From: Pseudomonas sp. NFACC02
Lineage (GTDB): Bacteria; Pseudomonadota; Gammaproteobacteria; Pseudomonadales; Pseudomonadaceae
Assembly: GCF_900110765.1 (NCBI RefSeq)
Contig: NZ_FOEO01000035.1
Location: forward strand, 1-57,422
Length of the DNA: 57,422 nt
Direction: 5' to 3'
The notes under the pieces are model-generated. The model ran no database searches and was not told the DNA's origin. It saw only the letters and a program-made list of their open reading frames with translations. This document shows, piece by piece, positions 28,627 to 35,263 of the stretch. The stretch's first letter is position 1. The number at the start of each line of letters is the position of its first letter. The translations under genes were made by a program, and so were the position numbers.

Positions 28627-28640
28627 GCAGATCGGGTGCC
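28627..28640 (-). promoter_or_regulatory. Candidate sigma-54 promoter of hutU
   Basis: On the minus strand GGCACCCGATCTGC shows the invariant GG-N10-GC of sigma-54 promoters, with CGGCAC in place of TGGCAC and CTGCT in place of TTGCW. It lies about 80 bases before the hutU start. The SBW25 hutU promoter is known to depend on sigma-54 and CbrB/NtrC. The sequence is a partial consensus match. Confidence 0.5.
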
Positions 28641-28693
28641 GCTGTCGGTGTCTCCAGGCGGGGGCTACCAGCGCTTCTGCACACTCATGTTTA

Positions 28694-28707
28694 CTTGTAC
28701 ATACAAG
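28694..28707. promoter_or_regulatory. HutC operator upstream of hutU
   Basis: CTTGTACATACAAG is symmetric except for its central two bases and contains TGTA-N2-TACA, the half-site pattern reported for HutC. Read on the minus strand it is CTTGTATGTACAAG, as I recall the P. putida hut operator. It lies about 55 bases upstream of the candidate sigma-54 element. Confidence 0.8.
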
Positions 28708-28837
28708 CATATGCAACCATAGGGCCAACTCGTCGGTTACCCCTGTGAAAAGGCTGGAAAGCTACGTCTGGTCTGCCTTGAGCTAGATTGATGGACTGGC
28801 GGGGTTACAGGCTGCACCGTGAATTGCCGGACAGAAT

Positions 28838-28883
28838 TGTTACTTTAGGGGGCGCGCGCCCTACGAAGGTGCAATCGGTAACA
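28838..28883. promoter_or_regulatory. Candidate CbrB/enhancer half-sites (TGTTAC ... GTAACA)
   Basis: TGTTAC (28838-28843) and its exact complement GTAACA (28878-28883) face each other across 34 bases that hold the palindrome GGGCGCGCGCCC (28850-28861). As recalled, CbrB sites contain TGTTAC and GTAACA subsites. They lie about 200 bases upstream of the candidate sigma-54 promoter of hutU, a normal enhancer distance. The spacing is longer than in the sites I remember. Confidence 0.4.
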
Positions 28884-28956
28884 GAAAGTTGAATTGTTTG
28901 TGGCGGCCATATGGCATCTACTGCGCCGGCATTCATAAAAATATTTCACCGCAGGT

Positions 28957-28982
28957 GTAACCAGGGCGAGCGATGGACCGAA
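28957..28982 (+). promoter_or_regulatory. Candidate SigF-type autoregulated promoter GTAACC-N16-CGAA
   Basis: GTAACC (28957-28962) is followed after exactly 16 bases by CGAA (28979-28982). This is the promoter pattern I recall for the Caulobacter ECF sigma SigF, and it lies at the start of a gene for a SigF-like sigma with its NrsF-type partner. The first ATG of the sigma gene falls between the two boxes, so if the promoter is real, translation must start further down. Confidence 0.5.
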
Positions 28983-29557
28983 TTACTGATCACGCTGCGC
29001 ACAATGCGGCTTTGCGCAACCGGGAGATGCACCTGAAATCGTTGTTCGTCGCAGGGCAGGACGGGGACGGGCGTGCGTACCGAACATTCCTCTCGGAGTT
29101 GAGTACCCATTTACGCGGGTATTTAAGAGGGCGGCTGCAGCGCCAGCCAGGCGAAATCGAGGATCTGCTTCAGGAAGTGTTACTGGCCATTCACAATGGC
29201 CGCCACACGTACCGTATGGATCAGCCTCTGACGGCTTGGGTTTTTGCGATTGCCCGCTATAAACTCACCGACTTTTTTCGAGCCCGTTCGCGGGGCGATG
29301 TGTTCAACGATTCGCTGGACGACACCGCCGAGCTGTTCGCCGAACCCGAGCTTGAGCCTGCCCAGGCCAGTCGCGATCTGAGCAAGCTGCTCGGTGAGCT
29401 GCCGGACCGTCAGCGTTTGCCGATCATGCACGTGAAGCTGGAAGGGCTGTCGGTGACTGAAACAGCGAAGATGACGGGGCTTTCCGAATCCGCCGTCAAG
29501 ATTGGCGTGCATCGCGGCCTCAAGGCGCTGGCGGCGCGCATACGAGGTACACAATGA
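28973..29557 (+). CDS. ECF sigma factor, SigF-like, paired with a DUF1109/NrsF protein
   Basis: A sigma-70-family ECF factor of up to 194 residues. Region 2 has DLLQEVLLAIHNGRHTY and TAWVFAIARYKLTDFFR; region 4 has LPDRQRLPIMHVKLEGLSVTETAKMTGLSESAVKIGVHRGLKAL. Its stop overlaps the next start (ATGA), and that gene encodes a DUF1109 membrane protein, the arrangement of the SigF-NrsF stress systems. The start is uncertain: the first ATG lies inside a candidate promoter, and a second in-frame ATG at codon 19 (MHLKSLFVAG) comes just after GGGAG. Known relatives respond to heavy metals or oxidants; the signal here is unknown. Confidence 0.85.
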   Translation: MDRITDHAAHNAALRNREMHLKSLFVAGQDGDGRAYRTFLSELSTHLRGYLRGRLQRQPGEIEDLLQEVLLAIHNGRHTYRMDQPLTAWVFAIARYKLTDFFRARSRGDVFNDSLDDTAELFAEPELEPAQASRDLSKLLGELPDRQRLPIMHVKLEGLSVTETAKMTGLSESAVKIGVHRGLKALAARIRGTQ

Positions 29558-30195
29558 AAACAGATGACCTGATTTCGATGCTCGCCGGCGGCGTCACGCC
29601 GGTAGATCGCGGGCAGCTTGCCAAGCGTTTCAGTCTGGCCGTGGTCGTGGCTGCGCTGGGTTCGCTGCTGATGATGCTGGCCGTTTTTGGCGCCCGTCCC
29701 GATCTGGCCGTCGTGGCCCGAACCCCGCTGTTCTGGGGCAAGGTCGCATTGCCGTTTTGCCTGGCCATCGGTTCGCTGTGGATGGTCACGCGTCTGGCCA
29801 GGCCAGGGATGAGCGCAGGCTCGGGACGCTGGGTAGTCAGTGCCGGTGTATCGGTTGTCTGGGTGGCGGGCCTGTACGCCTTGTTTCAGGCTGAGCCGGA
29901 CACGCGGGTGGCGATGATTTTCGGCAAGACCTGGCGCACCTGTGCGTTCAACATCACGCTGCTGGCGATTCCCGGTTTTATCTCGATCTTCTGGGCCTTG
30001 CGCAGCATGGCGCCGACCCGGCTTCGCCTGGCGGGCGCGTGCGGTGGGTTGCTTGCCGGTTCGCTGGCGACGATCGCCTATTGCCTGCATTGTCCGGAAA
30101 TGGAAATTCCGTTCTGGGGCGTGTGGTACCTGTTGGGGTTGTTGCTCTCCACCGTGATCGGCGCGCTGATCGGGCCCCGTGCGTTGAGGTGGTAA
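29554..30195 (+). CDS. DUF1109 (NrsF-like) integral membrane anti-sigma factor
   Basis: A 213-residue protein with a short cytoplasmic N-terminus (MKTDDLISMLAGGVTPV) and six hydrophobic segments. This is the DUF1109 fold, whose members (NrsF in Caulobacter) hold the partner ECF sigma at the membrane and sense stress, in part through conserved cysteines. Cysteines visible here are in FCLAIG, RTCAFN, GACGG and YCLHCPEME. The paired Cys in YCLHC resemble a redox or metal site. Translationally coupled to the sigma gene. Confidence 0.85.
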   Translation: MKTDDLISMLAGGVTPVDRGQLAKRFSLAVVVAALGSLLMMLAVFGARPDLAVVARTPLFWGKVALPFCLAIGSLWMVTRLARPGMSAGSGRWVVSAGVSVVWVAGLYALFQAEPDTRVAMIFGKTWRTCAFNITLLAIPGFISIFWALRSMAPTRLRLAGACGGLLAGSLATIAYCLHCPEMEIPFWGVWYLLGLLLSTVIGALIGPRALRW

Positions 30196-30235
30196 TGCGG
30201 GAGCCAATTCAACGGTTTTCGTTGCCCGGATCGTC

Positions 30236-30976
30236 TTAGCCCGCTTTGACCGCTCGTCCTGCGAACTGGATCGGGCCGCTCGGCTTGTTGGTCGGCGAGC
30301 CTCCGGCTTTTTCGAGCGACAGTTCGAACAGTTGGTTGGGTTGCAGCGGCGGCAACCGGTCAGTCGGCACTTTCAGCGTTTGCCCGGGAGCGACGAGCCC
30401 CAGAGAGATCGGGCCTTCCCAATCGTCGGCCTGAGTCCAGAACTGCAGCACCTTGCCGGGCGGTGGCACGTCGGACTTGTCCACAGGCACCAGCTCGATC
30501 CCGCGCAAGTTGCTGGCCTGAACCACCCAGCCGGCGTGGTTGCTGTCGGGCGTGGACAGCACCGACAGATACGCCGGTGCCGGTGGGTTCGGCACCTGGC
30601 CAAGCAGTTGTGTGGTCGAAATCACCGAAACCGCCAGACCGAGGCCGGCCAGCATGCGCCAGAGGCCGGCATTGTCCCACGTGCTGGTCCGACGTTTTCT
30701 GCGCTGGGATTTGCCCGCCGTCGGAATAAACGACACGCCACCCAGATGACGCTCGACACGCTGCCACAAGCGGGGAGGGGGCGTGGCGGGCTCGGCCATT
30801 TCGGTCAGGGTCAGCAGCCGCGACCGCCAGCCGTCTATGGCCTTGCGAAGCGCCGCATCGTGCAGCAAGCGCTGCTGCACCTCGGCCCGTTGTTGCGCGT
30901 TCAGGGTTCCCAGGACGTACTCGCCAGCGAGGGTCTGTACGTCCATTTCAGGAATCTTGTCTTGTTTTTCACTCAT
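30236..30976 (-). CDS. RskA-type anti-sigma factor, second copy
   Basis: A 246-residue single-pass membrane protein. The N-terminal sigma-binding part has LAGEYVLGTLNAQQRAEVQQRL, one membrane helix lies near residue 120 (MLAGLGLAVSVISTTQLLG) and a periplasmic RskA-like domain ends GPIQFAGRAVKAG. It is clearly a paralogue of the anti-sigma gene immediately upstream: the same block order, with many identical residues throughout. Its ATG overlaps TGA of a degenerate sigma-factor fragment, as an intact pair would. It has no intact sigma gene of its own, so it may bind the single ECF sigma upstream or another one. Its stop is 40 bases from the convergent NrsF-type gene. Confidence 0.85.
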   Translation of the reverse strand: MSEKQDKIPEMDVQTLAGEYVLGTLNAQQRAEVQQRLLHDAALRKAIDGWRSRLLTLTEMAEPATPPPRLWQRVERHLGGVSFIPTAGKSQRRKRRTSTWDNAGLWRMLAGLGLAVSVISTTQLLGQVPNPPAPAYLSVLSTPDSNHAGWVVQASNLRGIELVPVDKSDVPPPGKVLQFWTQADDWEGPISLGLVAPGQTLKVPTDRLPPLQPNQLFELSLEKAGGSPTNKPSGPIQFAGRAVKAG

Positions 30977-31122
30977 CCAAGCCACTCCCGCAGCGCAGCA
31001 GGCCTGCGCTCGATGCAGGCGTTCACCGTGCCCGACGGCGCACCCGAAGACGTGTGCGATTGCTGATGAGAATAACCGCCGATGCAATCCTGAAACACAC
31101 TGTTACGACGCACGGGGGCGAT
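30973..31122 (-). pseudogene. Remnant of a second ECF sigma gene (region 4 only)
   Basis: Reading back from the TGA that overlaps the second anti-sigma ATG, about 48 codons align in frame with the C-terminus of the intact ECF sigma upstream. Shared blocks are VRRN, the GYSHQQ helix, GAP-GTV, then I-R and LRE-x2-G-stop. The helix-turn-helix is damaged: QQIARKLGAP of the intact gene corresponds to QQSHTSSGAP here. Upstream of VRRN the homology ends, so regions 2 and most of 3 are gone and only about 45 bases separate it from the first anti-sigma stop. It has no start codon with a ribosome site. It is best read as the tail of a duplicated sigma gene. Confidence 0.8.
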
Positions 31123-31167
31123 TTTTCGACATCGGTGCGCACATGCCAGCGGTTTAAGGGAGCACCT

Positions 31168-31905
31168 TCAGATGACCTTGACCGCGCGCCCGATGAACTG
31201 AATCGGCCCCGTTGGCTTGTTGATCGGCGAACCCGTGGATCTTTCGAGGGTCAGCTCGAACAATTGGTTTGGCTGCAGAGGTGGCAGGGAGTCCAGCGGT
31301 ACGCTCAGTACCTGGCCGGGTTTCACCAGCCCTAGAGATACAGGGCCCTTCCAGTCGTCGGCTTTGGTCCAGAACTGCAGCGCCTTGTCATCGGGTATGG
31401 ATGTTTCACTCAACGGGATCAGCTGAATGTCACGGCTATTGTTGGCCTGAATGACCCAGCCAGGCGCCTTGTCTTGAGGGGCGACGAGCACCACCAGATA
31501 AGACGGCAGTGGTTTGGTGGGCTGCTGGGTCACCAGCACCGCCGCCAGCACGACCGACGCGGCGATGCCGAATCCTGCAACGCTGCGCCACAGATTGAGG
31601 CTGTCCCACCAGCGTGTGATTCGATCGTGTGTTGATGAAGCCTGCGTTCCGGGTGCTGCGGACATCGAGTCGAGGGATTGTTCGATCCGGTTCCAGAGCG
31701 ACGCACTCGGAACAATGGGTTTCGCCAGGTCTGTGAGTGCCAGCAAGCGGATCTCCCAATCGTCCACCGCCTTGCGCAAATCGGCCTCCTGTTCAAGGCG
31801 CCTTTGAACCTCTGCGCGTTGCTCAGCATCCAGTGTGCCCAGCACATACTCACCGGCCAGAGCGTGGACATCGTCATCTGGCGGGGTGCCAGGTTTTTCG
31901 TTCAT
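31168..31905 (-). CDS. RskA-type anti-sigma factor, first copy
   Basis: A 245-residue anti-sigma factor: N-terminal LAGEYVLGTLDAEQRAEVQRRL, one membrane helix around residue 115 (SVAGFGIAASVVLAAVLV) and a periplasmic RskA domain with FWTKADDWKGPVSLGLVKPGQ and the ending GPIQFIGRAVKVI. No zinc-binding HxxxCxxC motif is visible, so it is of the RskA rather than the zinc-finger type. Its ATG overlaps the TGA of the ECF sigma gene, so the pair is translationally coupled. Signals for RskA-like proteins usually act through proteolysis. Confidence 0.9.
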   Translation of the reverse strand: MNEKPGTPPDDDVHALAGEYVLGTLDAEQRAEVQRRLEQEADLRKAVDDWEIRLLALTDLAKPIVPSASLWNRIEQSLDSMSAAPGTQASSTHDRITRWWDSLNLWRSVAGFGIAASVVLAAVLVTQQPTKPLPSYLVVLVAPQDKAPGWVIQANNSRDIQLIPLSETSIPDDKALQFWTKADDWKGPVSLGLVKPGQVLSVPLDSLPPLQPNQLFELTLERSTGSPINKPTGPIQFIGRAVKVI

Positions 31906-32468
31906 CCGATGCACTCCCGCAACGAGGCCAGGCTGCGTTTGATCCAGGCTTTCACCGTGCCCAACGGTGCCCCCAGTTTCCGTGCAATCTGCTGATGTGA
32001 GTAGCCGTCGACGTAGGCATGAAAAATACAGTTGCGGCGCACCGGCTCCAATTGTTCAAGGCAGGTATAGACCCGCCCCGGGTTCACGCGCCAATCGAAT
32101 GCGTCGCCCATCTCCTGCCAACCTTCAAGCGGTGTCTGAACGTGACTGTCGCTATCGCTGTCGTCGTCCATCGACACTTCCCGCGCGCTGTTGCGCACAC
32201 TGTTGAGCGCCAGGTGCCGCGCCACGGTGAACATCCAGCCTCGAGCGCTGCCACGTGTGGCGTCGAAGCCCGCAGCGCCGCTCCAGATCTTGATGAAAGC
32301 GTCGTGCACGATGTCTTCCGCGCGTGCACGATCGCTCACGATACGTTGCACAACGCCGAGTAAACGAGGGCTTTCCTGCTCGTAAAGCCGTTGCAGCGCC
32401 GACCGCTCACCGCGGGCGCAGGCATGCAACGCTGCTTCGTAGTCAAAGGGTGTCTGAGGTGCGGACAA
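31902..32468 (-). CDS. ECF RNA polymerase sigma factor (RskA-associated)
   Basis: An ECF sigma factor of about 188 residues. Region 2 carries RAEDIVHDAFIKIWSGA and GWMFTVARHLALNSVR; region 4 carries LEPVRRNCIFHAYVDGYSHQQIARKLGAPLGTVKAWIKRSLASLRECIG. The start is uncertain. A TTG giving LSAPQTPFDYEAALHACARGE matches the usual N-terminal length; an upstream GTG at 32540 would add 24 residues of non-family sequence. It is coupled to its anti-sigma by ATGA overlap and lies about 100 bases after the DUF3455 gene. Targets probably include the DUF3455 gene. Confidence 0.88.
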   Translation of the reverse strand: MSAPQTPFDYEAALHACARGERSALQRLYEQESPRLLGVVQRIVSDRARAEDIVHDAFIKIWSGAAGFDATRGSARGWMFTVARHLALNSVRNSAREVSMDDDSDSDSHVQTPLEGWQEMGDAFDWRVNPGRVYTCLEQLEPVRRNCIFHAYVDGYSHQQIARKLGAPLGTVKAWIKRSLASLRECIG

Positions 32469-32570
32469 ATTAATCAGCCATGAAAAAAATACGCCGTCCA
32501 CGAACCTGATTCGGGGCTCCTGCGCAGCAGCATAGACCACTTCCTGCGCAGGATACGGAATCGCCAGCGA

Positions 32571-33101
32571 TCAGTTACTGGCCCAGAAAATGTAGTCAGC
32601 CTGGTACTTCACCACTTCCTTGGCGCCTTGGTTGGCTTGGGTGCAGCTGCTGGAAGGTGCAACGCCACCTTTGAGCGCAACGCGCTGGATGTAGGTGACG
32701 CCGGTCATGGCGCCTTTGCCTTCTGCAGGGTTGGCTTTGACCAACTGGTAGGGGAGGTTGCCCGCGCCGGAGGGGGCAACGGCCAATTGGGTGCCCGTTA
32801 CCTTCGACCCGTCTTTGGCTTCCCAGGTCGCTGGCGGACCGAAGTAGGTGCCGACTTGCTTGCCGCTGCGGTCATTGAGAACCGCTTTGGGGCCGACGAA
32901 TACCCATTCCGTTTCCGTGGCACTGTTGGCTTTGGCTTTGCACTCGTAGGTGATTTCGCCGACGCCCGTCGTTTGCATGCTGACTTTATGGCCGTCAGGG
33001 ACTTTGATGCTGTCGGGCAGTTCGGCTTGGGCAAATACAGAGGTGACACAGGCCAGGGTGAGGGTGCTGGTGGCCAGTCGCAGGCAGTTTTTAGCATTCA
33101 T
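32571..33101 (-). CDS. Secreted DUF3455-family protein
   Basis: A 176-residue exported protein. Residues 1-25 form a Sec signal peptide (LATSTLTLACVTSVFAQA). The mature part has VPDGHKVSMQTTGVGEITYECKAK, then WVFVGPKAVLNDRSGKQVGTYFGPPATWEAKDGSKVTG, and ends in a Cys-containing stretch and YQADYIFWASN, all typical of DUF3455. The family has no known function. It lies directly upstream of the ECF sigma/anti-sigma genes on the same strand and is a likely regulon member, since DUF3455 genes are often next to such sigma factors. Confidence 0.82.
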   Translation of the reverse strand: MNAKNCLRLATSTLTLACVTSVFAQAELPDSIKVPDGHKVSMQTTGVGEITYECKAKANSATETEWVFVGPKAVLNDRSGKQVGTYFGPPATWEAKDGSKVTGTQLAVAPSGAGNLPYQLVKANPAEGKGAMTGVTYIQRVALKGGVAPSSSCTQANQGAKEVVKYQADYIFWASN

Positions 33102-33132
33102 CGCAGTTTCTCCTGGGGGGGTATTCAGTACG

Positions 33133-33181
33133 GCAGCACGTGCTGCTGTCTGTACTACCCGCCAGAAGAACGACTGGATGC
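33133..33181 (-). promoter_or_regulatory. Candidate ECF promoter and palindrome before DUF3455
   Basis: On the minus strand GCATCC and GTAGTA are 17 bases apart (33181-33153), the usual ECF spacing, and would start a leader of about 45 bases. In that leader lies the perfect 14-bp palindrome GCAGCACGTGCTGC (33133-33146). No known target consensus was available for comparison, so this is tentative. Confidence 0.3.
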
Positions 33182-33224
33182 AGCGGGTTGAAAATAATTT
33201 TGCGCTAACTGAATTTCCGGCTCC

Positions 33225-34403
33225 TCAAGGCCGACACAACCGGCTGCGCAGCAACAGCACGCCCACCACTGCGGACAGAATCGAGCCCATCAGAACGCCT
33301 ACTTTCACCTCATCGATCAGATGCGGTAAGCCGGGGAACGCCAGGTTGCCAATGAACAGGCTCATGGTGAAGCCGATGCCGCACAGCAACGCCACGCCGT
33401 ACATCTGTGTCCAATTGCTGCCCTCGGGCAACGTGGCCAGGCCTGATCGAATCGCCAGCATGGCGGCGATGAATACACCGACTTGCTTACCGACGAACAG
33501 ACCCAGAGCGACGCCGAGCGGCACCGGATCAACCAGATTGCCCAGTGTGATGCCGGACAACGACACGCCCGCATTGGCGAACCCGAAGACGGGCACCACG
33601 GCGAACGCGACCCAGTAGTGCATCTTCTCTTCGAGGAACAGTAACGGAGAGCGTGCTTCTTCCCGGCGTGTCCCCAACGGAATGCAAAGTGCCAGCGCAA
33701 CCCCCGCCAGCGTGGCATGTACGCCTGACTGCAAAACGAAGAACCATAGCAGCAGGCCCAGCAGCAGATACGGCAGCAGGCGCTGTACGCCCATGCGGTT
33801 CATGATGATCAGGACTGCCAGTGTGGCGAAGGAGGCGCCCAGCATCGGCAGGTTCAGGCCGGTGCTGTAGAACAGCGCGATGATGGTGACCGCGCCAAGG
33901 TCGTCAAGAATGGCCAGTGCGGCCAGAAAGACTTTCAGCGACGTAGGAACCCGCTTCCCCAACAGCGACAGTACGCCCAGGGCGAACGCAATGTCAGTGG
34001 CCGCCGGAATGGCCCAACCGCTCAGTGTTTCGGCGTTGCCCCGATTGATGCCAACGTAGATCAACGCGGGTATCAGCATGCCGCCTGCCGCCGCGAAACC
34101 GGGCAGTGCGCGCTGCCCCCAGCTGGCCAGGCCTCCGGCCAGAACCTCACGTTTGATTTCCAGCCCGACCATCAGGAAGAAGATCGCCATCAAGCCATCG
34201 TTGATCCACAGCTCGATCGACAACCCGCCCCACACGCTGTGCAGCGCGGCGAAGTAGAAGGACGCCATAGGTGAGTTTGCAACGATGATCGCGGCGAGCG
34301 CAGCCCCCATTAGTACGATGCCGCCAGCGGATTCCGACGCGAGGAAACTGGCAAGAATGGCGAGGGCTCGCGGGCTTTCTTTCTGGTTGTTGTGCGTCGT
34401 CAT
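33225..34403 (-). CDS. nhaA: Na+/H+ antiporter NhaA
   Basis: A 392-residue inner-membrane antiporter that exports sodium in exchange for protons. The ion-binding Asp pair is in FLAALAILDDLGAV, with the extended segment PAATDIAFALGVLSLLGKRVP before it. Also visible are the family start FLASESAGGIVLMGAALAAIIVANSP and ELWINDGLMAIFFLMVGLEIKRE. About twelve hydrophobic segments fit the fold. It is on the same strand as the sigma genes but separated by over 120 bases from DUF3455, and hutD lies upstream beyond a REP hairpin, so it is probably its own transcript. Confidence 0.96.
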   Translation of the reverse strand: MTTHNNQKESPRALAILASFLASESAGGIVLMGAALAAIIVANSPMASFYFAALHSVWGGLSIELWINDGLMAIFFLMVGLEIKREVLAGGLASWGQRALPGFAAAGGMLIPALIYVGINRGNAETLSGWAIPAATDIAFALGVLSLLGKRVPTSLKVFLAALAILDDLGAVTIIALFYSTGLNLPMLGASFATLAVLIIMNRMGVQRLLPYLLLGLLLWFFVLQSGVHATLAGVALALCIPLGTRREEARSPLLFLEEKMHYWVAFAVVPVFGFANAGVSLSGITLGNLVDPVPLGVALGLFVGKQVGVFIAAMLAIRSGLATLPEGSNWTQMYGVALLCGIGFTMSLFIGNLAFPGLPHLIDEVKVGVLMGSILSAVVGVLLLRSRLCRP

Positions 34404-34482
34404 CGGCGTCCCTGTGCAGGTGAAAAAGAACGCAAATTAACACAGGTGGTATGACGCGGTGCGGACTCGCTTCTGCCGAAGG

Positions 34483-34634
34483 CGTGGGAGCTGCCGGGGT
34501 GGCGCTCCACCTTGTCCCGCGATCTGCCGGGCACCGGCAGTAAAATCAGGCGCCTTGGTCGTATCTGACGGATCGCATCGGCAGTTTTTACTGCCGCTTC
34601 GCGACAGATCGCGGGACAAGCCACGCTCCTACAG
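34483..34634. repeat. REP hairpin between hutD and nhaA
   Basis: A composite unit: the left arm starts GTGGGAGCTGCCGGGGTGGC, the right arm ends GACAAGCCACGCTCCTACAG, and inner inverted pieces (CTTGTCCCGCGATCTG against CAGATCGCGGGACAAG) pair best. The loop carries repeated TGCCG and GTAAAA motifs. It fills most of the 266-base gap, in which no gene is seen. Confidence 0.8.
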
Positions 34635-34669
34635 GGCGTTGCCTTGATCACGGGCGAGCCACGTGTTGC

Positions 34670-35263
34670 TCAGATCGCGGTCAGTTCGATCACGCAGCAG
34701 CGGCTTGCGCGGGGCGCGTAGAGCACGACTTCCAGCAGCGCACCCTCCGTGTTATCCAGTTGCAGGCAATCATGGCGTTCGAGCAGTTGCGGCGGGTGTT
34801 CGCCGACGTTGGCAGCCATTTGTTCGGCTGCGCTGAACACCAGGAACACGTTGGCTGAACTGAAGAAGCGTTGTGGCTGTAGCACGTCGATCCATTGCAG
34901 GCGAGCGCGGTAGCGGGTGGGCGAGTAGATCAGGTTGAAGTCGCGAATCGGGCCGTCCACCAAGGTGCAGGACACCTGACTGTCGCCGCTGAAGGCGAAC
35001 GGATCCGACACGAGCAAAGGCTCGCTGTCCTGGCCATCGATGTTCAGCGTCATGCCGGCACCTTGCAGCACCGTAATGATGCGCAAGTATCCGGCAAACA
35101 CCGAAAACCCACCGGACTCACCGATGTCGGCAATCGACAGTCGCCACCCGAAACCGTCCAGCCCGTCGCCCGAATCGCGAGTGATTTCTTCGGTGCTGCC
35201 GCCGCCGTTTTTCCAGGGCATGCGTACATAGTCGACGGCGCGCAGAACAGTCAGTTGGGTCAT
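34670..35263 (-). CDS. hutD: HutD/Ves-family protein
   Basis: A 197-residue cupin-like protein of the HutD family. The conserved N-terminus LRAVDYVRMPWKNGGGSTEEI and FGWRLSIADIGESGGFSVFAGYLRIITVLQGAGM are clear. HutD is needed for normal growth on histidine in SBW25 and is thought to set an upper limit on hut expression, but its chemistry is unknown. The ATG overlaps the hutC stop by four bases, so hutC and hutD are coupled. Here the hutCD unit is not followed by hutU as in other pseudomonads. Confidence 0.92.
   Translation of the reverse strand: MTQLTVLRAVDYVRMPWKNGGGSTEEITRDSGDGLDGFGWRLSIADIGESGGFSVFAGYLRIITVLQGAGMTLNIDGQDSEPLLVSDPFAFSGDSQVSCTLVDGPIRDFNLIYSPTRYRARLQWIDVLQPQRFFSSANVFLVFSAAEQMAANVGEHPPQLLERHDCLQLDNTEGALLEVVLYAPRASRCCVIELTAI

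Noticed and set aside
28549..34669. The sigma/nhaA block as a classical genomic island
   Set aside because: No integrase, tRNA, direct terminal repeats or clear base-composition shift is visible, so I describe it as an interruption of the hut locus only.
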